The notes beneath the pieces were generated by a model that saw nothing but the letters and a program-made list of their open reading frames with translations, was not told the DNA's origin and searched no databases. From assembly GCF_036203305.1 (NCBI RefSeq), contig NZ_CP108132.1:1-64000 (forward strand): a stretch of 64,000 nt of DNA, read 5' to 3'. The DNA is from Streptomyces sp. NBC_00190 (GTDB taxonomy: Bacteria > Actinomycetota > Actinomycetes > Streptomycetales > Streptomycetaceae). Within the stretch, counting starts at the first letter, position 1; each line of letters starts with the position of its first letter. The position numbers and the translations under genes are program-made. Of the stretch, positions 16,237 through 24,820 are shown one piece after another.

Positions 16237-16713
16237 GTGGCGATCGCAGCGGCCCTCGTGGGAGCCCTGTCCCTGGTGCGCTGGCGCCGCACCGCCGCAG
16301 CCGGGCCTTCTTTCGGGGCGGGCGAGGGAACCCGGCCCAGGCGTACGGCCGGCACCCTGGCCAGGACCGCGAGCCTGCTCCTGGCCTCCGTCCCGGTCAT
16401 CCTCACCACTACGGCCGGGCTCATCGCCGGAGCGGGCAACCGCGCAGCACTGTTCAGTCGGCCAGGACCCAGCACCCTCGCGCTCATCCTGTACTGCCTG
16501 ATCGGGCTGTGCGTCCTCGCCGCGATCGCCGGCGCCAGCATCGTGATCACCATCTGGCCGGTCAACAAGCTGGGCGCCACCGACGCCCTGCCCTACATGA
16601 CCGCCCTCACGCTGATCACCACGCTTATCGCGCTCACCGCCGGGAACTTCATCACCTACCAGCCCCTCGTCACAGCCGGCACCTGGATCGCCACCACCGC
16701 AGGCCTTCTGTAG
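16237..16713 (+). CDS. four-helix membrane protein (parent of the 3-kb and 4-kb fragments)
   Basis: 158 residues from GTG 16237, with hydrophobic segments at about 2-16, 46-66, 84-112 and 117-158. The open frame extends upstream to 16075, but that part is antisense to the real gene 15978-16202, so the later start is used; the ribosome site is weak. The C-terminal ~60 residues recur at 3047-3235 and, for the last codons, at 4031. That makes this the intact copy of a family that has been duplicated and truncated nearer the telomere. No known family. Confidence 0.6.
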   Translation: MAIAAALVGALSLVRWRRTAAAGPSFGAGEGTRPRRTAGTLARTASLLLASVPVILTTTAGLIAGAGNRAALFSRPGPSTLALILYCLIGLCVLAAIAGASIVITIWPVNKLGATDALPYMTALTLITTLIALTAGNFITYQPLVTAGTWIATTAGLL

Positions 16714-16874
16714 GGAGGCGGGCGTCGGCTGCTCAGTGGCCGCAGGCCGGCTTGGGGTGGTCGAGGTAGGCCCGGCTATCCGGACCGACCTGTCCATCGG
16801 CCTTGATGCCGCTGCAGGCCTGGACGGTCGGTTCGTGCGTGTTGGTGTGCTTGCCGGAAGCAAGATTTGGGCTG

Positions 16875-17312
16875 TCAGAGCAGGCTCAGCACCGTGAGGA
16901 AGACGCCGACCACCCCGAGGACCACCTGGAACAGGAGGGTCAGCACCGTGCGCACGGTGCCCCGGCCCGCTTCGACGAGGACTGCTCGTTCCGGGCTCGA
17001 CGGGAGATAGCGCAGTCGCATCTGCGCGCCCAGTGGCCGTCGCCGGTCGACGTCGGTGTCGAGCCGGTACTCGCGCCCGTCGGCCGCACGGAAGCCCACG
17101 ATGGCGTGCTGCAGGCCCGCCCGGCCCTGGTCTCCAGGTAGCACGTAGGCGTCCAGCACCCTGCCCTCGGCGGGTAGCCCTTCGTCGAACGTCTTGCGGA
17201 CGAGCAGCCACCGACTGCAGGCACGCACCGCGAGCGCGACGGAGAGCGATATGGCGAGGAGCCCGACAGAACCCAGCAGCAGCCGGTGGCCGTCCTCACG
17301 CAAGAATTCCAT
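16875..17312 (-). CDS. DUF3592-type membrane protein
   Basis: 145 residues: a hydrophobic helix at ~12-32, an extracytoplasmic-type beta domain (AEGRVLDAYVLPG, AIVGFRAADGREYRLDT, LRYLPSSPERAVLV) and a second helix at ~120-143. The order membrane helix, beta domain with the R-V-x-FxxxDGRE-like strands and PxxAxxV, membrane helix is that of DUF3592. ATG 17312 follows GGAAGGG. The role is unknown. It lies downstream of, and on the same strand as, the 17542 regulator. Confidence 0.75.
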   Translation of the reverse strand: MEFLREDGHRLLLGSVGLLAISLSVALAVRACSRWLLVRKTFDEGLPAEGRVLDAYVLPGDQGRAGLQHAIVGFRAADGREYRLDTDVDRRRPLGAQMRLRYLPSSPERAVLVEAGRGTVRTVLTLLFQVVLGVVGVFLTVLSLL

Positions 17313-17541
17313 GGCGCCCTTCCACGTCGACCTACCGCCGGGCCGGCCACCGTCCGTCGCGCGGCCGGACGAAATCTACCGATCTTGCTGCCGCAAGCAC
17401 CGGGCAACGGCACGGGGCAGCGCCACCGGCGACCGCGCTGGCCGCGGCCGTCCTGCCAGGCCAGGCGGCCCGGGACGGTGGAAGCAGGTATGGGGGCACG
17501 GCAGGCCATAGCGCCTGCCGCCTGCCCGGGTTGCTCTCCTG

Positions 17542-19164
17542 TCAGGGGCTGCCGATGGGAGACCAGGATCCTGGTGTGCTGGAGTATTCGTAGATGTTGG
17601 AGAGGTCTGCGCTGACGCTGTAGAGGCGGTCCTTGGTCGCGACGAAGGAACTGACGGAATCACCGATGACAGTCCAGATCTTCTTGGACCGGTCGTACTC
17701 CTGGAGCTTCCCGCCGGTGGTGTCGGTCGTGTAGAGGGTCGTGGGGCTGGTGAAGATCCGGTCGGTCGCGCCTCGCACCGGGTGCCAGACACCCGGCGTG
17801 CCGCTGTATTCGAAGGTGCCCTGGTGGTCGGGGCCGACGCCGTAGAGGTGGCTGGCGGTCGCCGCGAAGGAGCTGCCCGGGCCACCGATGACCGTCCAGG
17901 TCTTCTTCGACCCGTCGTACTCCTCGATGTTGCCGGTGCCGCTGTCGGTGGCGTACAGCGTCGTGGGGCTCGTGAAGATCCGGTCGGTCGCGCCTCGCAC
18001 CGGGTGCCAGACACCCGGCGTGCCGCTGTACTCCATCGTGCCCAGGGTGCCGACGCCGTAGAGGTGGCTGGCGGTCGCCGCGAAGGAGCTGCCCGGGCCA
18101 CCGATGACCGTCCAGGTCTTCTTCGACCCGTCGTACTCCTCGATGTTGCCGGTGCCGCTGTCGGTGGCGTAGAGCGTCGTGGGGCTCGTGATGATCCGGT
18201 TGGTCGCGTGGTTACGGATGACGGTCCAGGCGCCGGCCTTGCCGGTGTACTCCTCGACCTGTGCGTCGGCGGTGATGCGGTAGAGGCGGCTGGAGGTCGC
18301 GGCCACTGCGCTGGCCCCGCCGCCCTGGGGCCGGGTCGGCGCCGGCGATGCCTGGGCGGATGACGTCGGGGGCGTGGGCCGGGATTCCTCCGGGGCCGTC
18401 GGACCGGTGGATAACGAGCCCGGTTCCACGGGCGCCGTGCTCTGCCGGCCCTGCCCGGGGTCGCCCAGCGAGGACGCGGTGTCGGGCTGGTCCTTCGAGC
18501 GCTGGACCTGGTTGGCGATGACGAGGACCGCGACCAGCGCCGCGAGCGCCGCCCACTGCGCAGGTGTCCTCCAGCGCCTCAGCCGGGCCGCGCGCGGGAC
18601 AAGGCCGGTCGGTGGGGCCGCTTCCGCCGCGTCGGTGCGGGAACTCGGGTCCGCCGGGGCCGCCGGCGGTTGGTCCGGGGCGCTCTGCGCGGCCTCGCCC
18701 GGGCGGTTCGGCGCGGCGTCGTCCGAGGCCGGCGGGCTGTCCGCGAACAACCCGGCCGTGTCGTCGCGGACGATCGCCGAAGCCGGAGCCTGGTCAGGGT
18801 CGGGAGCAGGGCTGCCCGGGGCCGGGACCGACGTGGGGGCGGGGCCCGGAGCCGGTGCGGCGGCGGGCGGGGCAGGGGTTGCTGCCATGGCGGCGGCGTG
18901 GAGGCGGCGTGCCTCCTGGAGCTTGGCACCTCTGGTGCGGGCGTCGCGGGGGAAGCGGTCCTCGATGATCTGGTTGAGGCGGGGCAGCGGAATGATCTTC
19001 AGGCCGGAGCGGTACTCGCTCCACACGCTCCTGCTCAGCTGGTACTGCTCCTCCAGCCGGCTCACCGTGTCCTGCGCGATCAGCTCCCGCAGGAACCGCG
19101 CGAGGGCGTTCGCCTCGGCCGTGCGGCCCTTTAACGGCCCCGGAAGGCGCCCCGGTCGGTTCAT
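17542..19164 (-). CDS. HTH / membrane / seven-repeat sensor-like protein
   Basis: 540 residues. Residues 1-95 are a helix-turn-helix-like domain (NALARFLRELIAQDTVSRLE, QLSRSVWSEYRSG), followed by an Ala/Pro-rich linker. One membrane helix lies at ~205-223 (WAALAALVAVLVIA), then a Ser/Pro/Thr stalk. From ~280 there are seven ~37-residue repeats of the form LYxx...YxG...W..IGGPG..FA, alternating two subtypes. Repeats 2 and 4 are identical over at least 30 residues. ATG 19164 follows GGGGGAG. The topology implies a cytoplasmic DNA-binding end and an external propeller-like domain that is shared with the two divergent exported enzymes. Confidence 0.8.
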   Translation of the reverse strand: MNRPGRLPGPLKGRTAEANALARFLRELIAQDTVSRLEEQYQLSRSVWSEYRSGLKIIPLPRLNQIIEDRFPRDARTRGAKLQEARRLHAAAMAATPAPPAAAPAPGPAPTSVPAPGSPAPDPDQAPASAIVRDDTAGLFADSPPASDDAAPNRPGEAAQSAPDQPPAAPADPSSRTDAAEAAPPTGLVPRAARLRRWRTPAQWAALAALVAVLVIANQVQRSKDQPDTASSLGDPGQGRQSTAPVEPGSLSTGPTAPEESRPTPPTSSAQASPAPTRPQGGGASAVAATSSRLYRITADAQVEEYTGKAGAWTVIRNHATNRIITSPTTLYATDSGTGNIEEYDGSKKTWTVIGGPGSSFAATASHLYGVGTLGTMEYSGTPGVWHPVRGATDRIFTSPTTLYATDSGTGNIEEYDGSKKTWTVIGGPGSSFAATASHLYGVGPDHQGTFEYSGTPGVWHPVRGATDRIFTSPTTLYTTDTTGGKLQEYDRSKKIWTVIGDSVSSFVATKDRLYSVSADLSNIYEYSSTPGSWSPIGSP

Positions 19165-19194
19165 CTCTCCCCCTTCGACGTCCGGCGTGTTCGG

Positions 19195-19214
19195 TCAAGT
19201 TCGCGCAAGTTCGC
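19195..19214. promoter_or_regulatory. tandem 10-bp repeat in the divergent promoter of the seven-repeat genes
   Basis: CAAGTTCGCG occurs twice back to back (19195-19204, 19205-19214) in the 188-bp gap between the divergent genes at 19164 (-) and 19353 (+). A 10-bp period places both copies on the same DNA face, as expected for an operator. The HTH protein encoded next to it is the obvious candidate to bind (inference). Confidence 0.55.
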
Positions 19215-19352
19215 GGTTGTCCGGTGTCCCTCACCCCGCTGACCTGCGCTGATCCCTCAACGCCCCAACGGATAATCAGATCAGGTTCCAGCGTGGTGTT
19301 CCACCGCTTCCGCCAACCAGGACAGCGGGATCACCACAGCGAAGGGACCACC

Positions 19353-20876
19353 GTGTACCGAGGGTTCATCCGCAGGCCCAAGCGCCTCGCGGCAGTGACG
19401 GGGCTGGCCATCGCCGTCGGCCTGGCCGTCGTACCCGCCCAGGCCGACAGCAGGCCCAGCTACGAGTCCCCCGTCTCGACGGGGACCACCGGCCAGGGTG
19501 CGGCCCCGGGCGGGCCGGTCACCCGTGACCAGGTCATCGCCCGCGCCAGGCACTGGGTGGAGAAGACCGTTCCCTACAGCCAGTCGCACTGGTGGAAGGA
19601 CGACGCGACCGGCGGCCGCTACCGGCAGGACTGCTCGGGGTTCGTCTCCATGGCCTGGCAGCTGAAGGACAGCCTCACGACCCAGTCGCTGCCCGACGTC
19701 GCAGACAAGCTCGCCGGCTTCTCCGAGCTGGAGGCGGGTGACGCCCTCGACTACCCGGCCGCCCACGCCCTGCTCTTCGGCGGCTGGACCGACAAGGCCA
19801 AGGGCGACTTCGTCTACTACAGCGAGAGCCGTGGCGGGCGGCCCGCACTCAAGGAGAGCGCCAACATCCACGACAGCCGCATCGCCGGCCACCCCCGCAC
19901 CGTGTACGTCCCGCTGCGGTACAAGAAGCTCGTCACCACCCCGGCGCCCGCCCCGGCAGCGACCGCGCCGTCGGGCACGGCGTCGCCCGCCGTTCCTGTA
20001 CCGCCGGGCCCCACGGGGAAGCCGACCGCGCCGGACGCGACCGCGCCGGCGCCCGCCGCCAAGGCCCCGGCCGCCGAAGCCAGCGAGGCGGGAACGAGCT
20101 TCGCCGCCACCGACGACCAGCTGTACGCCGTCTCCCCCAACCACTCCGCCGTCTACGAGTACACCGGCAAGGCCGGTACGTGGACGAGGGTCCGCGGTAC
20201 CACGGGCCGTATCTACACCAGCGGCAGCACCCTCTACGCCACCGACCTCGGCAACGGCGACATCCACCAGTACGACCGCGCCCGCAAGACGTGGACCCGC
20301 ATCGGCGGCCCCGGCGCGGAGTTCGCCGCCACGAACGGGCGCCTGTACGGCATCAGCCCCGACCGCTCCGCCGTCTACGAGTACACCGGCAAGGCCGGTA
20401 CGTGGATCCGGATCGGCGGCCCCGCCGACCGCATCTACGCCGGCGGCGGTGCCCTCTACGCCACCGGCCCCCGCGGCGGCGGCATCCACCAGTACGACGG
20501 CGCGAAGAAGACCTGGACCCGCATCGGCGGCCCCGGCGCGGAGTTCGCCGTGGCCGGCGACCGCCTCTACGGCATCAGCCCCGACCAGCAGGGCCTGTAC
20601 GAGTACAGCGGCAAGGCAGGCACGTGGATGAAGGTCCGCGGTGCCACCGGCCACCTCTACACCAACGGCAGCACCCTTTACGCCACCGACGGCGCGGGCG
20701 CGATCCACCAGTACGACCGGTCCGGGAAGACCTGGACCTCGATCGGCGGGCCCGGCGCGGACTTCGCCGCCACCCGCGACCGGCTCTACGGCGCCAGCCC
20801 CGACCACAGCGGGGTCTGGGAGTACACCGGCCGCCCCGGGGTGTGGATCCGCATCGGCAGCCCGGTCGCACCCTGA
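19353..20876 (+). CDS. exported NlpC/P60-type hydrolase with seven-repeat domain
   Basis: 507 residues from GTG 19353, with GAAGGGA six bases upstream. Residues 1-32 are a Sec-type signal peptide. Residues ~55-190 form an NlpC/P60 cysteine hydrolase domain: DCSGFVSMAW places the catalytic Cys at 94, AHALLFGG gives His 138, and GDFVYYSES follows. The family cleaves peptidoglycan stem peptides. After an Ala/Pro linker, residues ~247-507 are seven ~37-residue repeats of the same alternating type as in the 17542 protein. The next gene starts 64 bases on and probably shares the transcript. Confidence 0.82.
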   Translation: MYRGFIRRPKRLAAVTGLAIAVGLAVVPAQADSRPSYESPVSTGTTGQGAAPGGPVTRDQVIARARHWVEKTVPYSQSHWWKDDATGGRYRQDCSGFVSMAWQLKDSLTTQSLPDVADKLAGFSELEAGDALDYPAAHALLFGGWTDKAKGDFVYYSESRGGRPALKESANIHDSRIAGHPRTVYVPLRYKKLVTTPAPAPAATAPSGTASPAVPVPPGPTGKPTAPDATAPAPAAKAPAAEASEAGTSFAATDDQLYAVSPNHSAVYEYTGKAGTWTRVRGTTGRIYTSGSTLYATDLGNGDIHQYDRARKTWTRIGGPGAEFAATNGRLYGISPDRSAVYEYTGKAGTWIRIGGPADRIYAGGGALYATGPRGGGIHQYDGAKKTWTRIGGPGAEFAVAGDRLYGISPDQQGLYEYSGKAGTWMKVRGATGHLYTNGSTLYATDGAGAIHQYDRSGKTWTSIGGPGADFAATRDRLYGASPDHSGVWEYTGRPGVWIRIGSPVAP

Positions 20877-20940
20877 CCGGCATCGCGCCGCTGGACTCCC
20901 TCACACCACTTTGCGTCGAACATCCCAGAAAGGGATCGCA

Positions 20941-22389
20941 ATGCACCCCATCGTGCCCACGCACACATGGCAGGCCCCCCGGCGGGCCGCCACCCTGTGG
21001 CGCAGGTTCCACGGAGCGTTCCGCATGCTGTGCCTGCTGGCCGTCGGAGTCGTGGCCCTCGGCGTCGCCGCGAACGCAGCACCCGCCAAGCGGCAGGTCG
21101 CACAAGCCTCCGGCCCGGTCGCACTGGAGCAGATCGTCGCCGCCGGGGACTCGGTCTTCGCTCTGGCCGCCGACCAGCGGGGCGTCTACGAATGGTCCAA
21201 GCACCAGGACAACTGGCAGAAGGTGAAGGGCGACGCGCAGAAGCTCTATGCAGGCGGTGGCAGCGTGTACGCGATCGAACCGGGCCGCGGCGACATCAGC
21301 AAGTACGGCGGCAATCCTGGCCAGTGGAACCGCATCGGCGGCCCCGGCGCCACCTTCGCCGCCACCAGCAAGCACCTCTACGGCATCAGCCCCGACGGCT
21401 CCGAGGTCCGGGAGTACACCGGCCGGGGCGAGACGTGGAACAAGGTCGGCGGCCGAGCCAAGAACCTCTACACCGGCCCGGACAGCACCCTGTACGCGAC
21501 CAACCCGGACACCGGCAACCTCTACAAGTACAACGGTCAGTGGAGCGCCGTCGGCGGCCCCGGCGCCACGTTCGCCGTCACCGACAACAACCTCTACGGA
21601 CTGACCCCCGACCGCACCTCGGTGGTCGAGTACGACACGGGCAAGAAGAAGTGGAACAAGGTCGGCGGGCCCGCCGGAAACATCTTCGCCAGCAACACCC
21701 TCTACGCCACCAGCCTCGGCACTGGCGACCTCTTCAAGTACAACGGCCGCCCCAACCTGTGGAACCGCATCAGCGGTCCCGCGGCTGCCTTCGCGACCAG
21801 CGGAGACCACCTCTACCGCCTCGCCCCCGACCACCGCTCCGTCCAGAAGTACGACGGCAACGGTGCGACGGAGGAGTGGGCCACCCTCGGAGCGCCGGCC
21901 GCAGGCCCCGCCCCGTCCGCCGAGGCGAAGACCGCCCTCTACAAGAGCTGGAACCAGCTCGGCGACGAAAGCCGCAAGGCCTGGACGACCGCCCGCGACG
22001 AACACCTTCGTGGCGTACCCGACCCCTACGGATTCCGGTGGTCCACGAACTATTGCAACCTCTCCCGCGACATTCCCTTCAAGGAGTTCGACTTCCGGGA
22101 CGCGTGCGCCCGGCACGACTTCCTGTCCCGCAACTACCGCGACATGTACGGGGAGAAGGCCTTCAGCAACAACCCCGACGGCCAGAGGCACATCGACACC
22201 ATTCTGCGGGAGGACATGCGCGACACCTGCAAGGACAGGGCCCCCGTTGTGAAGCAGTCGTGCGAGGGCACTGCCTGGACGTACTACACAGTTGTGGCAG
22301 ATGTCTCGGCCATCCCCGACAGCTTCAACCCGAAGGGGTGGTTCAAGGAACTCGCCGAGGGATTCGCCGGGCCCCCGTGGATGCGATGA
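20941..22389 (+). CDS. exported or membrane-anchored phospholipase A2 with seven-repeat domain
   Basis: 482 residues, ATG 20941 after AAGGGA. An N-terminal hydrophobic segment (~28-47, ending near NAAPA) is a signal or anchor. Residues ~64-330 hold seven ~37-residue repeats as in the two neighbours. Residues ~365-450 match prokaryotic phospholipase A2 of the Streptomyces violaceoruber type: FDFRDACARHDF with the His392-Asp393 pair, Asp425 in REDM, and four cysteines (372, 389, 430, 441) fit for two disulfides, ending in GTAWTYY. The enzyme would release sn-2 fatty acids from phospholipids outside the cell, calcium-dependently in the family. Here the enzyme domain follows the repeats, the reverse of the P60 protein. 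Confidence 0.85.
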   Translation: MHPIVPTHTWQAPRRAATLWRRFHGAFRMLCLLAVGVVALGVAANAAPAKRQVAQASGPVALEQIVAAGDSVFALAADQRGVYEWSKHQDNWQKVKGDAQKLYAGGGSVYAIEPGRGDISKYGGNPGQWNRIGGPGATFAATSKHLYGISPDGSEVREYTGRGETWNKVGGRAKNLYTGPDSTLYATNPDTGNLYKYNGQWSAVGGPGATFAVTDNNLYGLTPDRTSVVEYDTGKKKWNKVGGPAGNIFASNTLYATSLGTGDLFKYNGRPNLWNRISGPAAAFATSGDHLYRLAPDHRSVQKYDGNGATEEWATLGAPAAGPAPSAEAKTALYKSWNQLGDESRKAWTTARDEHLRGVPDPYGFRWSTNYCNLSRDIPFKEFDFRDACARHDFLSRNYRDMYGEKAFSNNPDGQRHIDTILREDMRDTCKDRAPVVKQSCEGTAWTYYTVVADVSAIPDSFNPKGWFKELAEGFAGPPWMR

Positions 22390-22444
22390 CCCGACCCGTC
22401 ACGCGCGGAGAGGCCTGCCTTCGTCAAGGATCTGAACGACCCGC

Positions 22445-22543
22445 GGTGAATACAGCCGCAAGGCCTTCCAGAACAACGACGACGGCCACAACCACATCGA
22501 CGTGGTCTTGGAAGACGACTTAATCGGGACCTCCAAGGACCGA
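22445..22543 (+). pseudogene. fragment of a second phospholipase A2 gene
   Basis: The frame starting at 22445 reads GEYSRKAFQNNDDGHNHIDV and continues to a TSKDR element. It parallels the intact neighbour's GEKAFSNNPDGQRHID...DTCKDR stretch at lower identity. No start, no active-site region and no C-terminus remain. It is evidence for an ancestral tandem duplication of the phospholipase gene. Confidence 0.7.
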
Positions 22544-22554
22544 GCACTACCCAC

Positions 22555-22585
22555 CTGCCCGGCCAGCACCCAGCTGGCCGGGCAG
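22555..22585. terminator. 13-bp perfect hairpin
   Basis: Arms 22555-22567 and 22573-22585 are perfectly complementary around an ACCCA loop. It lies downstream of the P60/phospholipase pair and is the likely end of their transcript. Confidence 0.8.
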
Positions 22586-22786
22586 ACGCAGTCCCGGGTC
22601 GGGCGGAGCCCCCGTGCCCCGCATCCGCCGCGTGCAACAGCTCCGTCGTGCCGCGCACCAGCGCGCTGCCGTTCCGACACAGCACTGAGAGCAACGCCGA
22701 AGTGCGCCCAAGGGCCGCACCATCTGCCCGCCGGGACGTAAGGAGATGGAGCCCCGGACGGCTGACGATCCCGGGTTCTGACCCGC

Positions 22787-24142
22787 TCACCCCATCGGGG
22801 GGTAGCCGTACGTCTGATCGTCCGTCTCCCCCGGGACGACGGGATTGTTCCTCATTTCGCGCACGACCAGGGGAATGAGAGAGGTCACGAACAGGAAGAA
22901 ACCGCTGCCGGTGAACCACCATCCGGCGGTCGTCAGGTCGGAGGAGCCGGGGGCTTGCTGGAACTGCCCGATGACGAAGAGCACCAAACTGACCACGACG
23001 GTGCCCACGGCCACCCGCGCCAGCCCGGCGAAGCCGGCCTCCGTGGACTCCGGAGGCGTCGCGGGACCGGCCGCAGCGGGGGGCGGCACCGGGTTACCGG
23101 CACCGGCGGTGGCCTGCGTTGCCGCCCCGGCAACACGCGACTTGCCTGCGGCTTCGCCGTCCTCCCGCGCGGCGGGATGCCGGTCGAGGACCTGCCCGAC
23201 CGCCTGCAGCGCCGGGGCGAACATCGTGTCCTCATCGTGCCGGCCCTGCTTCTCCTGTTCGGCTTCGGCCGCCGCCAGTTCCACCTGCAGGCCCACCAGG
23301 TCCTCGCGCAGCCGGGCCGACTCCACGCGCAGCTGGTCGCGTTCCTGTCGTAGGGCGCTCGCCTCTGCGGCCGAGTCCTCCAGCAGGCTGCGGACGGCCT
23401 GGATCTTGTTCTCCTGCGCGAGCAGGTCCTGGCGCAGGCGGGCTTCCTCCTCTTCCCGGCCCCGCAACTGCTCCTCGCCCTCGACTCGGGCCTGGTGGAA
23501 CTGGTCGTCGAAGTCGGTGCGGTCGCGTCGGCGGGCGTCCTGTTCCTCCTGGAGCAGGGTGCGCAGGCGGGCGGTCTCCTGCTGATGGTGCTGTTGCCGG
23601 GTACAGAGTTCGTCCTCGGCGGCGGTGAGGGCCTGGCTGGTGGTCTCGTGGCGGGCCAGGAGGTCGTCGTAGTCCGCCTGCTGTCGGCGGTGCTCTCCGG
23701 TCACGGTTTCCAGACGGGCCTGCACACGGTCGTGCAGGAGGACGGTCTCCTCGTACGCGTCGGCCATCACCAGGCGGTCGGCGAAAGCCGGGTGCGCCTC
23801 CCCCAGGGCGGCGGTGTGCATGCGCAGCAACTGGGCCCTCACCTCGTCGGTCACCCCGCAGAGCTGGATGATCGCCTCGACGGTGGAGCGCTGGGGAAGC
23901 CGGTCTCCTGAGAGGTTCCTCGACAGGGTCGAAGTGCTCGTCTCCGCACCTGGGGCGACGTTCTTACTCGCCAGGTCCGCGGCCGCGATCAGGGACCGGA
24001 GGTGCTGCACGAGCGCCAGCTTGTGCGGACGATTCTCGAAGACTTTCGGATTCAGCTTCTTCAGCGGCCGACGCGCCGGCCGGGGCGGTCCGCCGCCGGG
24101 GGTTCCTCCGTCGCCAGTTCCCTCCTCGGCAACACCCGTCAT
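22787..24142 (-). CDS. HTH / coiled-coil / transmembrane regulator-like protein
   Basis: 451 residues, ATG 24142 after GGGGGAA. Residues ~40-100 form an HTH-like region (KLALVQHLRSLIAAADLASK, STLSRNLSGDRLPQRSTVEA). Residues ~115-300 are an almost uninterrupted Glu/Gln/Arg-rich coiled coil, then an Ala/Pro linker. Two membrane helices lie near 374-396 and 408-427, and the C-terminal tail ends DQTYGYPPMG. It has the plan of the 4674 protein and shares the TLSRxLSGDR element. It is divergent from the small membrane protein at 24304. A DNA- or protein-binding, membrane-tethered scaffold is inferred; no enzymatic domain is visible. Confidence 0.75.
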   Translation of the reverse strand: MTGVAEEGTGDGGTPGGGPPRPARRPLKKLNPKVFENRPHKLALVQHLRSLIAAADLASKNVAPGAETSTSTLSRNLSGDRLPQRSTVEAIIQLCGVTDEVRAQLLRMHTAALGEAHPAFADRLVMADAYEETVLLHDRVQARLETVTGEHRRQQADYDDLLARHETTSQALTAAEDELCTRQQHHQQETARLRTLLQEEQDARRRDRTDFDDQFHQARVEGEEQLRGREEEEARLRQDLLAQENKIQAVRSLLEDSAAEASALRQERDQLRVESARLREDLVGLQVELAAAEAEQEKQGRHDEDTMFAPALQAVGQVLDRHPAAREDGEAAGKSRVAGAATQATAGAGNPVPPPAAAGPATPPESTEAGFAGLARVAVGTVVVSLVLFVIGQFQQAPGSSDLTTAGWWFTGSGFFLFVTSLIPLVVREMRNNPVVPGETDDQTYGYPPMG

Positions 24143-24303
24143 GTCTGTTCCCCCAGTTGACAGCTACGGAAAGAAGATCGTTTCCCTTGGCGCACCCGCT
24201 TGCGGGACGCAACTCTCTAACCACACCCCGAGGAGTGCAGCCTCGATGGCAGCCCGGCAGGGGGTGACGTTCCGCGACCTTCTATGTACTGAGGAGAACC
24301 ATC

Positions 24304-24540
24304 ATGCCGAGCCGTCCTGCCCCGCGTCGCAGCTTTCCCGTCGATCTCGCCGTATTCCTGGCGATCCTGGCCACCGGCGTCATCCTCGTCCTCGTCGGTC
24401 ACGTCTCCCCCGAAGCCCTTGCCGGGTACGCCTCCGCTCTCGCCGGCCTCTACGCCGCCTACCACCACCGCCCCACCCGCACACAACGGGAATCGCCCGA
24501 GACCTCGCCCACCCCCGCCGGGGAAGGCCAGAAGGATTGA
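24304..24540 (+). CDS. small two-helix membrane protein, divergent partner of 22787-24142
   Basis: 78 residues: a basic Pro-rich start, hydrophobic helices at about 14-33 and 37-53 (PEALAGYASALAGLYAAYHH), then a hydrophilic tail. ATG 24304 follows GAGGAG. It aligns with the protein at 27510-27740: both have L-A-x-L-x-T, then A-G-x-x-S-A-x-A-G-L-Y, then a basic end. The two small proteins are therefore paralogues, and each is divergent from an HTH/membrane protein. Confidence 0.72.
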   Translation: MPSRPAPRRSFPVDLAVFLAILATGVILVLVGHVSPEALAGYASALAGLYAAYHHRPTRTQRESPETSPTPAGEGQKD

Positions 24541-24562
24541 CCGCCTCTGACCGCCCACGCGT

Positions 24563-24605
24563 CGGCGCTCGGCGACCTCCGTTTCAGGGAGGATCCCGAG
24601 CGCCG
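24563..24605. terminator. composite hairpin terminator
   Basis: An outer 10-bp stem (CGGCGCTCGG 24563-24572 with 24596-24605) encloses a 5-bp inner stem (CCTCC 24576-24580 with GGAGG 24588-24592). It starts 22 bases after the stop of the small membrane protein gene. Confidence 0.78.
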
Positions 24606-24820
24606 CTGCCCGTCTCCGGCGCCGACAGAACGCCACAGGACCTACCGGGGCTGCTCAGCTACAGGCGAATGGGTCGTTGAGCGGCCTAGTTGGCCAGAGC
24701 AGGGTGATGGTGAGGCAAGCACCGCGTGCCAATACGAGTGCGGTTCAAGATCTATTGCCGTTGGGCTGTCCTCCCGGGACCGAAGGGTGATGCTGATGCC
24801 GTCAGTGAAGGGAGCCCTGC

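Larger units (their letters stand above)
22390..22786. other. gap holding a phospholipase remnant and a terminator
   Basis: Apart from the decayed phospholipase fragment (22445-22543) and the hairpin at 22555-22585, no gene is seen between the phospholipase gene and the - strand regulator ending at 22787. Confidence 0.6.

Noticed and set aside
15202..17211. A 669-residue minus-strand frame
   Set aside because: Only a short internal part (15981 inward) looks like a protein. The remainder overlaps genes on either strand that have better support.
18374..19252. A 292-residue + strand frame
   Set aside because: It is antisense to the HTH and membrane part of the 17542-19164 gene, is rich in low-complexity Ala/Gly, and shows no domain.
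19281..20807. Antisense open frame over the NlpC/P60 gene
   Set aside because: The + strand has a signal peptide, the DCSGF motif and seven regular repeats; the antisense frame has none of these and mirrors codon bias only.
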